The notes beneath the pieces are model-generated. The model saw only the letters and a program-made list of their open reading frames with translations. It was not told the DNA's origin and did not search any database. A program made the position numbers and the translations under genes. A DNA stretch of 64,000 bases from Halopiger aswanensis (GTDB taxonomy: Archaea; Halobacteriota; Halobacteria; Halobacteriales; Natrialbaceae), in contig NZ_RAPO01000002.1 in NCBI RefSeq assembly GCF_003610195.1, positions 434,001-498,000 on the forward strand, given 5' to 3'. Below are positions 17,904 through 27,913 of the stretch, one piece after another; position 1 is the first letter of the stretch, and every line of letters starts with the position of its first letter.

Positions 17904-17915
17904 ACGAACGTTCGT
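17904..17915. promoter_or_regulatory. 12-bp palindrome upstream of dnaJ
   Basis: ACGAACGTTCGT is a perfect palindrome 36 bp before the dnaJ ATG, just downstream of a minus-strand CAAAAAG tract that could serve as a TATA element. Its place near the expected transcription start fits an operator for heat-shock control. This is inference from position and symmetry only. Confidence 0.35.
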
Positions 17916-18096
17916 CAACGAACTTTTTGCGCCTCGGGTTCGCTCGCGTCGCTCACTCACCTCTCGGCGCAAAAACTTCGATGAAAAAGGCCGCTCGCTC
18001 ACTTCGTTCGCTCGCGGGTGCGACGCTTACACTGCAACCGCAACAGTGCCGTTTCCGTCTTCACTTTCCCGCGTTAGCTGACTGGTCGAAGACGAC

Positions 18097-20034
<1,938 letters not shown>

Positions 20035-20057
20035 TACGAGGGCATTGTGCGCACTTT

Positions 20058-20066
20058 GGTTTAAAC
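20058..20066 (-). promoter_or_regulatory. Putative dnaK TATA box
   Basis: GTTTAAACC (minus strand) begins about 24 bp upstream of the dnaK ATG. It is the only AT-rich element in the immediate upstream region and its spacing fits a haloarchaeal box A with a very short leader. Confidence 0.5.
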
Positions 20067-20250
20067 GTTACTAGCCCGTATGACGTCGCGAATAAAATCC
20101 GAAATCCGCGCCTCACACCTCCCTTACTCCCGAATTCGACACCTCCGTTTCTGGGCCGGTCGGTCACTCGAGAAGCGGGCAGAAACCGACTCGAGACTGC
20201 GACGAGATCAGGCTGATTCTGGCTGAAAATACCCCGCACGGAGACGCCGG

Positions 20251-21444
20251 TTACTCGTCGGTCGAATCGCCGTCCGCGTCGTCCTCGTCCGCGACTTCGC
20301 CGCCGAGTTCGATCGCGTCATCGTCATCGTCGTCTTCGGCGTCGACGTCGTCCGCACCGTCGGCGTTCGAATCCGTTTCCGCTTCGGCGCCGTCGGTTTC
20401 CGAACTCGAGTCCGCGGCGTCCGTCTCGTCGCCCTGCTCGTCGGCATCGCTCGCCGATTCGTCGTCGGCGCCGTCAGCGTCGGCGTCCGCGTCCGCGTTC
20501 GCATCCGTACCGTCCTCACCGTCGGCGGCGAGTTCGCCGTTCGAAACCGTCACCTGCGCGTTCTGGATGACCTTGTCGCCCATCTCGTAGCCGGCGGTGT
20601 AGACGTCGGCGATCGTCCCCTCGGGCTGGTCGCTGTCGACGCGCATCATGACCTCGTGGCGCTGCGGGTCGACCGCCGCGCCGGGGTCGGGATCGACCTC
20701 CGAGACGTTCTCGTCCTCGAGGACGCGGTCGAACTCCCGCATGGTCATCTCGACGCCTTCGCGCAGGCTCTCGACGTCGCCGCTTTCCTCCTCTAAGGCG
20801 CGTTTCAGGTTGTCTCGGACGTCGACGAGTCGCTCGACGAGGTCCTCGGTCGCGCGCTCTTTGATCTGGTCCTGGCGCTTCTTGGCGCGCTTCTTGTAGT
20901 TCTGGAAGTCGGCCTGCTTGCGCTTGAGGCGGCTCTTGAGATCCTCGACCTGCTCCTCGTACTCCGCGATCTCCTCGTCGCGCTCCTCGAGCGCCTGCTC
21001 GCGGGCCTCGAGTTCGTCCTGCAGGTCGCCGATCGTCTCGGCCTGGGACTCGACGCGCTCGGTCAGGTCCTCGAGTTCCTCGCGCTGGTGGTCGACGGTA
21101 CCCGAGAGGTCCCGAGCCTGCTCGACGATCGCGTTGACCTTCCGCGCGAGTTCGTCGTCGTACTCGGTGAGCCGATCCAGCACCGCCTGAACGTCCTCGC
21201 TCGTTTCGGGCGTGTCGCCGTCAGTACCAGCGTCGGAAGCGAGTGTCTCGTCCCCAGACTGGGCTGATTCGTCGCCAGCTGCCGATTCGGCAGCCTGGTC
21301 GCGGTCCGATTCCGGCGCCGACTGCGGTTCCGATCCTGATTCGTCGGGGGCGTTCGACGGATCGACGTCGGCCGTGTCGCCGTCTGCTGCCTCCTCGGAC
21401 GGGACACCCTGGGCCGAGGCGTTCGTGCCCTCGTCTTCGCTCAT
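20251..21444 (-). CDS. grpE: GrpE nucleotide exchange factor with long acidic extensions
   Basis: A 397-aa GrpE. The recognisable core spans about residues 150-290: a long coiled coil (EEYEEQVEDLKSRLKRKQADFQNYKKRAKKRQ contains the family helix), then LVERLVDVRDNLKRAL and the beta domain VDPQRHEVMMRVDSDQPEGTIADVYTAGYEMGDKVI. It releases ADP from DnaK. The N-terminal 90 residues and the last 85 residues are low-complexity and extremely rich in Asp, Glu, Ala and Ser; typical GrpEs are about half this length. The extensions may reflect adaptation to saturated salt. It is upstream of dnaK by 216 bp on the same strand. Confidence 0.95.
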   Translation of the reverse strand: MSEDEGTNASAQGVPSEEAADGDTADVDPSNAPDESGSEPQSAPESDRDQAAESAAGDESAQSGDETLASDAGTDGDTPETSEDVQAVLDRLTEYDDELARKVNAIVEQARDLSGTVDHQREELEDLTERVESQAETIGDLQDELEAREQALEERDEEIAEYEEQVEDLKSRLKRKQADFQNYKKRAKKRQDQIKERATEDLVERLVDVRDNLKRALEEESGDVESLREGVEMTMREFDRVLEDENVSEVDPDPGAAVDPQRHEVMMRVDSDQPEGTIADVYTAGYEMGDKVIQNAQVTVSNGELAADGEDGTDANADADADADGADDESASDADEQGDETDAADSSSETDGAEAETDSNADGADDVDAEDDDDDDAIELGGEVADEDDADGDSTDE

Positions 21445-21694
21445 GTGCGGGTCAACGAACAGCGGTAATAAAAGGGTTGAGGTACGCGCGACCGCTCGGC
21501 GAGCTGCGACGGATTGGGAAGTGATTCGGAATCGGCCCGCTTCCCGCTTGCTGCGTCTCGATCGGGCCGCTCCGTGGCGTCTCGAGGGTGTGATCCCGAA
21601 CCGAAGTAGAGCGGGAAGAGGACGATCGGATTCTGGACAATATCACAATTTGTTCTATATTCGGTTCAGTGACGTCGAATTTAGGGGCGATCCA

Positions 21695-21700
21695 CTTATA
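21695..21700 (+). promoter_or_regulatory. Putative TATA box of response regulator gene
   Basis: TTATAC lies 24 bp before the ATG at 21724, the spacing expected for a leaderless haloarchaeal transcript. The surrounding 100 bp are AT-richer than the neighbouring genes. Confidence 0.5.
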
Positions 21701-21723
21701 CACCCCCGCCTGCACGTTCAACC

Positions 21724-22176
21724 ATGGACGGCCGCCCTTCACACACCGCCGAGGCGCAAATACTGTTGGTCGAGGACAACCCCGGCGACGTCCGTCTCGT
21801 CGAAGAGGCCTTCCGAGACGGACACTTGATCAACCAGCTCCACTCCGTCACCGACGGTCAATCGGCGCTCGATTTCATTCACCGTCGCGGCGAGTACGAG
21901 TCGGCACCGCGTCCGGATATCGTCCTGCTGGATCTGAAACTGCCCCGCGTCGACGGCGAAGACGTGCTCCACGAGATCAAACACCACCCGGACCTCGGGG
22001 ACGTCCCGGTCGTCATCCTCACCGGAATGGACGAGGAACGCATCGAGTCGGAGGATCTCGATCACGACGCGGACGAGGACGCGGTCATTCAGAAGCCGAT
22101 CGACCCGGACGAATTCGTCGAGGTCATCCGCGAATTCGAAAACTTCCGACTGTCCGTCGTTCGAACCAACACTTAG
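21724..22176 (+). CDS. Receiver-only response regulator (Rcp1-like)
   Basis: A 150-aa single receiver domain. The acidic pocket is VEDNPGDVR (residues about 16-24), the phospho-acceptor is D70 in DIVLLDLKLP, and the switch Thr and Lys are in VVILTGMDEE and VIQKPIDPDEF. There is no output domain. The GDVRLVEEAF and DFIHRRGEYESAPRPDIVLLDLKLPR segments place it in the Rcp1-like group that often partners phytochrome-like or orphan histidine kinases, none of which is encoded nearby. A closely similar receiver gene lies convergently 52 bp downstream. A TATA-like element fits leaderless expression. Confidence 0.93.
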   Translation: MDGRPSHTAEAQILLVEDNPGDVRLVEEAFRDGHLINQLHSVTDGQSALDFIHRRGEYESAPRPDIVLLDLKLPRVDGEDVLHEIKHHPDLGDVPVVILTGMDEERIESEDLDHDADEDAVIQKPIDPDEFVEVIREFENFRLSVVRTNT

Positions 22177-22228
22177 CCGGTATCGACGCGCCAGGTCGAA
22201 TCTGCGCTGAGTGGGCCCTCGTCCCGTA

Positions 22229-22696
22229 CTACCTTCGATCCCGATTGTTATCGGACGGCGGCAACTCCACCCGATCGAACCAGAACTCCTCGAGCGTCCG
22301 GACCATCTCCACGAACTCGTCGGGCGCCCGCGGTTTCGTCAGGTACGCGTTCACGTGTTGCTCGTAACTCCGGCGGATGTCCTCGTCGGCCTCGGAACTG
22401 CTCAGGACCACCACCGGTAACTGCTCGAGGTCGGAGTCGTCACGAATCGCCTCGAGAACCTCGAAGCCGTCCTTTCGGGGTAGATTGAGATCTAACAGGA
22501 CGATATCGGGGCGCGGCGCCGACTCGTACTCGCCGTTTCGATGCAGAAACGCCATCGCTTCGACGCCGTCCGTGACGACGTGCAGGTCGGCATCGAACGA
22601 CGCGTCGCGAAAGGCTTCCTTCGTGAGTCGGACGTCGCCCGGGTTGTCCTCGATCAGCAGTACATCCGGGGCTGGAGTCGGGGAACTCGGATTCAC
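22229..22696 (-). CDS. Receiver-only response regulator (Rcp1-like)
   Basis: A 155-aa receiver domain starting with GTG. Phospho-acceptor D69 lies in DIVLLDLNLPRKDGFEVL, the acidic pair in LLIEDNPGDVR, the switch Ser in VVVLSSSEADED and the Lys in AYLTKPRAPDEF. GEYESAPRPDIVLLDL is identical to the neighbouring receiver at 21724-22176, so the two are likely paralogues. No output domain or kinase gene is adjacent. It could relay phosphate to another protein or act by protein-protein contacts. The two genes are convergent, so they are regulated independently. Confidence 0.93.
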   Translation of the reverse strand: MNPSSPTPAPDVLLIEDNPGDVRLTKEAFRDASFDADLHVVTDGVEAMAFLHRNGEYESAPRPDIVLLDLNLPRKDGFEVLEAIRDDSDLEQLPVVVLSSSEADEDIRRSYEQHVNAYLTKPRAPDEFVEMVRTLEEFWFDRVELPPSDNNRDRR

Positions 22697-22944
22697 AGTT
22701 GGTACGGCTTGACCGGCGTATCCGTCCGCCGTCGGTATTCGTTACTCCCACCCCAGCTACATAAGGTCGCGTGCCAATTGGTTTGGGTACTCTGTCCGGC
22801 GATTCGAGCGGTTCGACGACACGGTCGACATCGACCGCATGGACACGACACGAATCGCGACGAAACGATGCGACCGTCCCGCCGAACGGTCGCTGAACGA
22901 CGAGAGCGAAACCGTGTTTACGCGGCCGCCCGTGGTCGCCGGTA

Positions 22945-24393
22945 GTGACGCAGGCGCGAGCTGACGATTCGTCTCCCATCGAACTCCGGTACGAGGACGG
23001 GACGGTCCGCATCGACGGCCTCGAGGAGACGACCGTCCGGCCGATCCGCGAGTCCGTCCCCGAACTCGAGGCGGATCCGCGAACCGACGGCTGGCGCGTC
23101 CCGGCGTTCCGGTACGCCGCCCTTCGCCGAGCGCTGGCCGGCGTCGACGCGCCACTCGAGGACGACGTGCTCGATCTCGACGGGGAGCGCGTCGCGGCGC
23201 TGCACTCGGCCTATGAACTCCGCGATTATCAGCGCGAGGCGCTGTCGGCGTGGCTCGAGCGCGACCGCTGGGCGGACGGGCCGGCCGCCGTAGCTGCCGG
23301 GGCCGCCGTCGACGCCGCACCCGCCGGCGTCCTCGAACTCCCCACCGGCAGCGGGAAGACCGTCATCGCCCTGAAGGCCATCGAACGACTCGCGACGCCC
23401 ACGCTGATCGTCGTCCCCACCATCGACCTGCTCGAGCAGTGGATCGGCGAACTCGAGACCGAATTCGGTCGACCGATCGGGCGCTTCGGCGGCGGCGAGC
23501 AACGGCTCGAACCGATCACCGTCTCGACGTACGATTCGGCGTACCTGAAGGCCGACTCGGTCGGCGACCGGTTCGGGCTCGTCGTCTTCGACGAGGTCCA
23601 CCACCTCGGCGGCGAGGGGTACCGCGAGATCGCGCGGCTGCTGGCGGCACCCGCGCGGCTGGGACTCACCGCAACGTTCGAACGGCCGGACGGCGCCCAC
23701 GAGGTGATCGAGGAAATCGTCGGCCCGCTGGTTCACCGCGTCGACGTCGACGAACTCGCCGGCGACCACCTCGCGTCCTACGACGTCAAGCGCCTCGAGG
23801 TCGACCTCACACCGGAAGAGCGCGAGGCGTACGAGCGGGCACAGGAGACGTTCTCGGACTACCTCGCTAAATCGAACATCCGGATGCAGAGCGGCTCGGA
23901 CTACCAGGAACTCGTCAAGCGGTCCGGCTCGGATCCCGAGGCCCGCGAGGCGCTGCTGGCCCGCCAGCGCGCCCGCGAGATCGCCCGCGGCAGCGACGCC
24001 AAGATCGAGGCCCTCGAGGGGATCCTCGACGACCACCGCGGCGAGCGCACGATCGTCTTCACGGCGTACAACGACGTCGCGTACGACGTCAGCGAACGGT
24101 TTCTGATCCCGACGATCACCCACCAAACGCCCGCCGGGGAGCGGCGAGAGGTTCTCGAGCGGTTCCGCGAGGGGACCTACAGCCGGATCGCGACCTCGAA
24201 CGTGTTAGACGAGGGCGTCGACGTGCCCGACGCCTCCGTCGCGGTCGTGCTCTCGGGCAGCGGCAGCGAGCGGGAGTTCACCCAGCGACTCGGCCGGATC
24301 CTGCGGCCGAAGGACGACGGCGGGCGAGCGCTGCTGTACGAGATCGTCGCAGCGGGAACGAGCGAGGAGCGGACGGCGCAGCGGCGACGGTAG
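22945..24393 (+). CDS. rad25: XPB/Rad25-like DNA helicase (SF2)
   Basis: A 482-aa superfamily 2 helicase of the archaeal XPB type, starting with GTG. It has an N-terminal damage-recognition-like region (residues 1-85, including WRVPAFRYAALRRAL), then the Q/I region YELRDYQREAL, Walker A LPTGSGKTVIALKAIE, Walker B VFDEVHHLGG (DEVH box), LGLTATFERPDG, and the C-terminal RecA domain with FREGTYSRIATSNVLDEGVD and QRLGRILRPK (motif VI). XPB opens DNA in nucleotide excision repair and works with the Bax1 nuclease in archaea; the Bax1 gene lies at 25176-26786, separated only by dacZ on the other strand. Confidence 0.92.
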   Translation: MTQARADDSSPIELRYEDGTVRIDGLEETTVRPIRESVPELEADPRTDGWRVPAFRYAALRRALAGVDAPLEDDVLDLDGERVAALHSAYELRDYQREALSAWLERDRWADGPAAVAAGAAVDAAPAGVLELPTGSGKTVIALKAIERLATPTLIVVPTIDLLEQWIGELETEFGRPIGRFGGGEQRLEPITVSTYDSAYLKADSVGDRFGLVVFDEVHHLGGEGYREIARLLAAPARLGLTATFERPDGAHEVIEEIVGPLVHRVDVDELAGDHLASYDVKRLEVDLTPEEREAYERAQETFSDYLAKSNIRMQSGSDYQELVKRSGSDPEAREALLARQRAREIARGSDAKIEALEGILDDHRGERTIVFTAYNDVAYDVSERFLIPTITHQTPAGERREVLERFREGTYSRIATSNVLDEGVDVPDASVAVVLSGSGSEREFTQRLGRILRPKDDGGRALLYEIVAAGTSEERTAQRRR

Positions 24394-24425
24394 GGCGGCG
24401 TGGCCGCGGCCCGGGCGGCGTCGAG

Positions 24426-24995
24426 TCAGTACCGCTCGACGTTCCACTCGCCGCCCAGCGCCCGCCGCTCGGCCGTCTCCATCGTCCCGTTTTCGAACAC
24501 CGAGACGCGGCCGGTCTCCTCGCTCAGCGTCAGCGTCGCCACCACGTTCGCTCGCCTCGAGGTGTCTAAGGCGCTCATGTGGCGCGAGCCCATCCAGTCC
24601 TCGTACTCGGTGCGCTGGGGAGCGAGATCATCGCATTCGTCGGGCACCGGATCCGCAAAGCGAACCATCCGCCGCTGGACGACGCCGTCGACGCTGACAA
24701 CCACCGCGCCGTCACGCGACCGGGCGACATCACTGGTCGTCTCGAAGAAGTTCTGCAGGTCGAGACAGACGCTGCGGCAGCGATCGACGGGCCACTCGTT
24801 GCCGCCCATCGGGTCCGCGAACCGCTCGATCGACGGTCCCGTGACGACCGCGACGTAGAGCCCCGGCCCCTTGACGAACTCCTCGTTCCAGCGGTCGAAC
24901 GAGAGGCTGATTCCCTCGAGCGTATAGCGGAGGCAATCGGTCAACTCCCGGACGCCGTCGTGGTCCTCGTAGGGAATCCGTAACTCGCTGCCCAT
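24426..24995 (-). CDS. dacZ: Diadenylate cyclase DacZ (c-di-AMP synthase)
   Basis: A 189-aa protein with a DisA_N/DAC domain that makes cyclic di-AMP from two ATP. The catalytic motifs are visible: DGAVVVSVDGVVQ (the DGA motif) at about residues 95-107 and GSRHMSALDTSRRANVV (the RHx motif), followed by VVATLTLSEETGRVSVFENG. The N-terminal 90 residues form the archaeal DacZ-specific domain (MGSELRIPYEDHDGVRELT). c-di-AMP is essential and level-controlled in Haloferax, where it affects osmotic balance (established for the family). The ATG at 24995 fits the family start. It lies on the minus strand between the XPB and Bax1 genes, convergent with the first and divergent from the second. Confidence 0.9.
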   Translation of the reverse strand: MGSELRIPYEDHDGVRELTDCLRYTLEGISLSFDRWNEEFVKGPGLYVAVVTGPSIERFADPMGGNEWPVDRCRSVCLDLQNFFETTSDVARSRDGAVVVSVDGVVQRRMVRFADPVPDECDDLAPQRTEYEDWMGSRHMSALDTSRRANVVATLTLSEETGRVSVFENGTMETAERRALGGEWNVERY

Positions 24996-25175
24996 ACCCG
25001 GTTTTCGGCCCGAACGTCCGTAGTTCCCGCGACTGATGGGGATGGAACGGGACGAAACGGGATGGGACGGTGTCGGCGAGTGACCGGTCATCCCTCGAGC
25101 GGAGACGGACACCGAGGGAGGCGCGACCGCTCGGTTCGGACGACTTTTGGCGATGCCGCGCCGATTCCCACGCGG

Positions 25176-26786
25176 ATGCTGACGAAGGACCTGCTTCGCG
25201 TCTCGCGGGCCGGCGGGGGCTACCACCCGCAGTTCGCGGACCGCTCGCACCGGCCGCTGGCCGCCCGCGTCATCGGCACCTACCAGGGCCACGTCGGCGA
25301 GCAACGGGGCGAGCTCGAGGACGCCCTCGAGTCCCTCGAGCGCGAGAGCGACGACTTCAAACTCGTCCGCGGGTTCGCCGCGCTCCTCGAGCGCGAAGCG
25401 ACCTTCGAGACCGACGCCGAAATCGAGCCCGAGCGCGCGCGGACGGCGGCATTCGAGGCCGCCGAAGCCGTCGGCGTCGTCGACGAAGACGACCGAGCCG
25501 TGGCGCTGATCCGCGCCGCCGAACCCCTCGAGGTGTCCGCGGACGACCTCGAGCGGGCGCTGTACGCCGACCTCGAGGATCGACAGGTGCTCGCCGGGGT
25601 CGAACCGCGCTGGGATCCGGACGGACTGCTCGATCAGTACAACCTCTCGCTCGCCCAGACGGCCCTCTTTGATGCAACCGAGGTGCGCGTGCGCTCGAGC
25701 GATCCGAAGGCGCTGGTGTCGGCGATCAAGCGGCTGCGGTTGATGTACGAGATTCGCAGGCCCAACGACGAGATTCGCAGGCCCAACGACGAGACGAGAA
25801 CCGGGTCAGCCGACCTCGCCAGCGACCGCGAAGTCGTCGTTACCGGCCCCACCCACCTCTTTCGGGCCACCCGGCGCTACGGCACCCGGTTCGCGCGGCT
25901 CCTGCGGACCGTCGCGAGCGCCGAGTCGTGGTACCTCGAGGCGACGATCGACGACCGCGGCACCGAGCGTACCCTCGAGTTGTCCCACGCGGACCCCGTC
26001 GCGGTCCCCGATGCCGAGCCCGTCACTGACGTGCAGTTCGACAGCGGCGTCGAGGCAGATTTCGCCGCCCGGATCGAGAATCTGGACCTCGACTGGCGAC
26101 TCGTGCGCGAACCCGAGCCGCTCGCGACGGGGACGCGGGTGATGATCCCCGACTTCGCGTTCGAGTACGACCACGGGGTTCCCGATGTCGACGCAGTCGA
26201 CTCGGGAGCAGGGAGCGCTTCGCGCGACCGTGACTTCCGCGTCTACCTCGAGATCATGGGCTTCTGGACGCCCGACTATGTGAAAAAGAAGCTCGCCCAA
26301 CTCGAGGGGCTCGAGGACGTCGACCTGCTCGTCGCCGTCGACGAGTCGCTGGGCGTCGGCGAGGAGATCGCCGCGCGAGACCACCGGGCGATCCCCTACT
26401 CGGGCTCGGTGCGGGTCAAGGACGTCGTCGACGTCCTGCAGGAGTACGAGCGCGATCTGGTCGCCGAGAGCGCGGCCGCTCTCCCGGCCGAACTCGTCCC
26501 CGAGGACGACGTCGTGGGTCTCGAGTCGCTGGCGGCCCGCCACGGCGTGAGCGCGGACGCGCTCGCGGCGAAAACGTTCCCCGAGCACGAGCGCGTCGGT
26601 CGGACGCTCGTTCGGCCGGGCGTCCTCGAGGCGTTGGCGGCGAAGATCGAACCCGGAATGGCGCTCGGAGAGGTAGAATCGATCCTCGAGGAACGCGGAC
26701 TGTCGGACTCGAGCGCCCTCCTCTCGCAACTGGGCTACCGCGTCGAGTGGGAGGGGCTGGGCGGCGGCACGGTCGTCGAGCGGTGA
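25176..26786 (+). CDS. Bax1-like nuclease (DUF790), XPB partner
   Basis: A 536-aa DUF790 protein, the archaeal XPB-binding nuclease Bax1. The N-terminus MLTKDLLRVSRAGGGYHPQF is diagnostic; the C-terminal half carries a restriction-enzyme-like nuclease fold, with PDFAFEYD and VYLEIMGFWTPDYVKKKLAQLEG giving the Asp...Glu...Lys pattern of the active site. It incises DNA opened by XPB. The start at 25176 is chosen for the family motif; translation upstream is Arg-rich. Near residues 192-205 a heptapeptide IRRPNDE occurs twice in tandem, from an exact 21-bp duplication. XPB and Bax1 genes are usually neighbours, and here dacZ sits between them. Confidence 0.9.
   Translation: MLTKDLLRVSRAGGGYHPQFADRSHRPLAARVIGTYQGHVGEQRGELEDALESLERESDDFKLVRGFAALLEREATFETDAEIEPERARTAAFEAAEAVGVVDEDDRAVALIRAAEPLEVSADDLERALYADLEDRQVLAGVEPRWDPDGLLDQYNLSLAQTALFDATEVRVRSSDPKALVSAIKRLRLMYEIRRPNDEIRRPNDETRTGSADLASDREVVVTGPTHLFRATRRYGTRFARLLRTVASAESWYLEATIDDRGTERTLELSHADPVAVPDAEPVTDVQFDSGVEADFAARIENLDLDWRLVREPEPLATGTRVMIPDFAFEYDHGVPDVDAVDSGAGSASRDRDFRVYLEIMGFWTPDYVKKKLAQLEGLEDVDLLVAVDESLGVGEEIAARDHRAIPYSGSVRVKDVVDVLQEYERDLVAESAAALPAELVPEDDVVGLESLAARHGVSADALAAKTFPEHERVGRTLVRPGVLEALAAKIEPGMALGEVESILEERGLSDSSALLSQLGYRVEWEGLGGGTVVER
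25750..25791 (+). repeat. Exact 21-bp tandem duplication inside bax1
   Basis: Positions 25750-25770 and 25771-25791 are identical 21-mers, adding seven residues in frame (EIRRPND twice). The unit starts GAGATTCGCAGG and ends CCCAACGAC. The duplication lies in a polar linker before the nuclease-like half, so it probably does not break the protein. Confidence 0.95.
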
Positions 26787-26879
26787 GCCGGGCGAGTCCG
26801 TGGACGCACACGGGCAGTTCCGCGTCCTGTACTCGCGTTCACACGGACCGTTATTCCGCTCGAGCGCGTACGAACCGAT

Positions 26880-27848
26880 ATGCCCGAGGAGACACGTGGC
26901 ATCCACCACGTCACCGCGATCGCCAGCGATCCCGAGCGCAACTACGCCTTTTACACCGAGACGCTCGGTCTGCGACTCGTCAAGCGAAGCGTCAACCAAG
27001 ACGACGTCTCGGTCTACCACCTCTTCTACGCCGACCACGAGGGCACGCCGGGAACGAGCATGACCTTCTTTCCGTACGTCGACGCCCGTTCGGGCCAGGT
27101 CGGGACTGGCCAGGTTAGCACCGTCTCCTTCCTCGTCCCCGAGGGGTCGATCGACTACTGGCGCGACCGCCTCGAGAACGCGGGCGCCGAGCCCGACGAC
27201 CCGTTCGAGCGGTTCGGCGACACCGTCCTCCCCTTTACCGATCCCGACGGCCTGCCGCTGGAACTGGTCGCGCAGGCGGACGCGCCGCCGGCGAACCTGC
27301 CCGAGAGTCCGGTCCCCGAGGAGCACGCGATCCGCGGCTTTTTCGGCGTGACGCTCTCGCTGACCAGCGCCGATCCGACCGTGGACCTGCTCGAGGATAT
27401 GGGCTATCAGGAGACCGGCCACGAACCCGGAACCGAGGGCGGCGGCCCCCGACGCCGGTTCGAAGCCGACGGCGAGCTGGGCTTCGTCGTCGACGTCGAG
27501 GAGGACCCGCAGGCTCCGCAGGGACTGCCCGGCGCCGGCACGGTCCACCACGTCGCCTTCGAGGTCCGGGAGGACGAACAGGAGGACTGGCGCGAGTTCC
27601 TGATCGACAGGGGGCTCCGCCCGACCGAGATCATCGATCGGAAGTGGTTCAAGTCGGTCTACACCCGCGAGTACGGGAACGTGCTCTTCGAGTTCGCCAC
27701 GAAGGAGCCGGGGTACACCGTCGACGAGGATCTCGAGGAACTGGGCGAGCGACTGGTGTTGCCCGAGTGGCTCGAGGACCGCCGCGGGGAGATCGAAGCC
27801 GGGTTGCCGAAGCTGTCGGCTGCGGCGGAGTCGGAGCCGCAGTCCTGA
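26880..27848 (+). CDS. VOC-superfamily ring-cleaving dioxygenase-like protein
   Basis: A 322-aa protein with two glyoxalase/extradiol-dioxygenase (VOC) halves. GIHHVTAIASDPERNYAFYTETLGLRLVKRSVNQDD opens the first half, with the His metal ligand in GIHHV; DGLPLELV carries a second ligand; the second half starts GFFGVTLSLTSADPTVDLL and has TVHHVAFEV and LFEFATKEPGY, giving further His and Glu ligands. The family (PcpA/MhqO-like) is annotated as hydroquinone-type ring-cleaving dioxygenase; the actual substrate is unknown. It is followed after 65 to 80 bp by an alpha/beta hydrolase gene on the same strand, a pairing common in ring degradation, though also compatible with chance. Confidence 0.87.
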   Translation: MPEETRGIHHVTAIASDPERNYAFYTETLGLRLVKRSVNQDDVSVYHLFYADHEGTPGTSMTFFPYVDARSGQVGTGQVSTVSFLVPEGSIDYWRDRLENAGAEPDDPFERFGDTVLPFTDPDGLPLELVAQADAPPANLPESPVPEEHAIRGFFGVTLSLTSADPTVDLLEDMGYQETGHEPGTEGGGPRRRFEADGELGFVVDVEEDPQAPQGLPGAGTVHHVAFEVREDEQEDWREFLIDRGLRPTEIIDRKWFKSVYTREYGNVLFEFATKEPGYTVDEDLEELGERLVLPEWLEDRRGEIEAGLPKLSAAAESEPQS

Positions 27849-27913
27849 CCGCGGCTACCCGAACCGACCACGGCACGAGCGCGTCCAACCGTTTTGCGTC
27901 TCGCTCCCGTCCG

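Noticed and set aside
25806-27551. A 581-codon frame antisense to bax1 and the VOC gene
   Set aside because: Overlaps two real genes; no recognisable motif.
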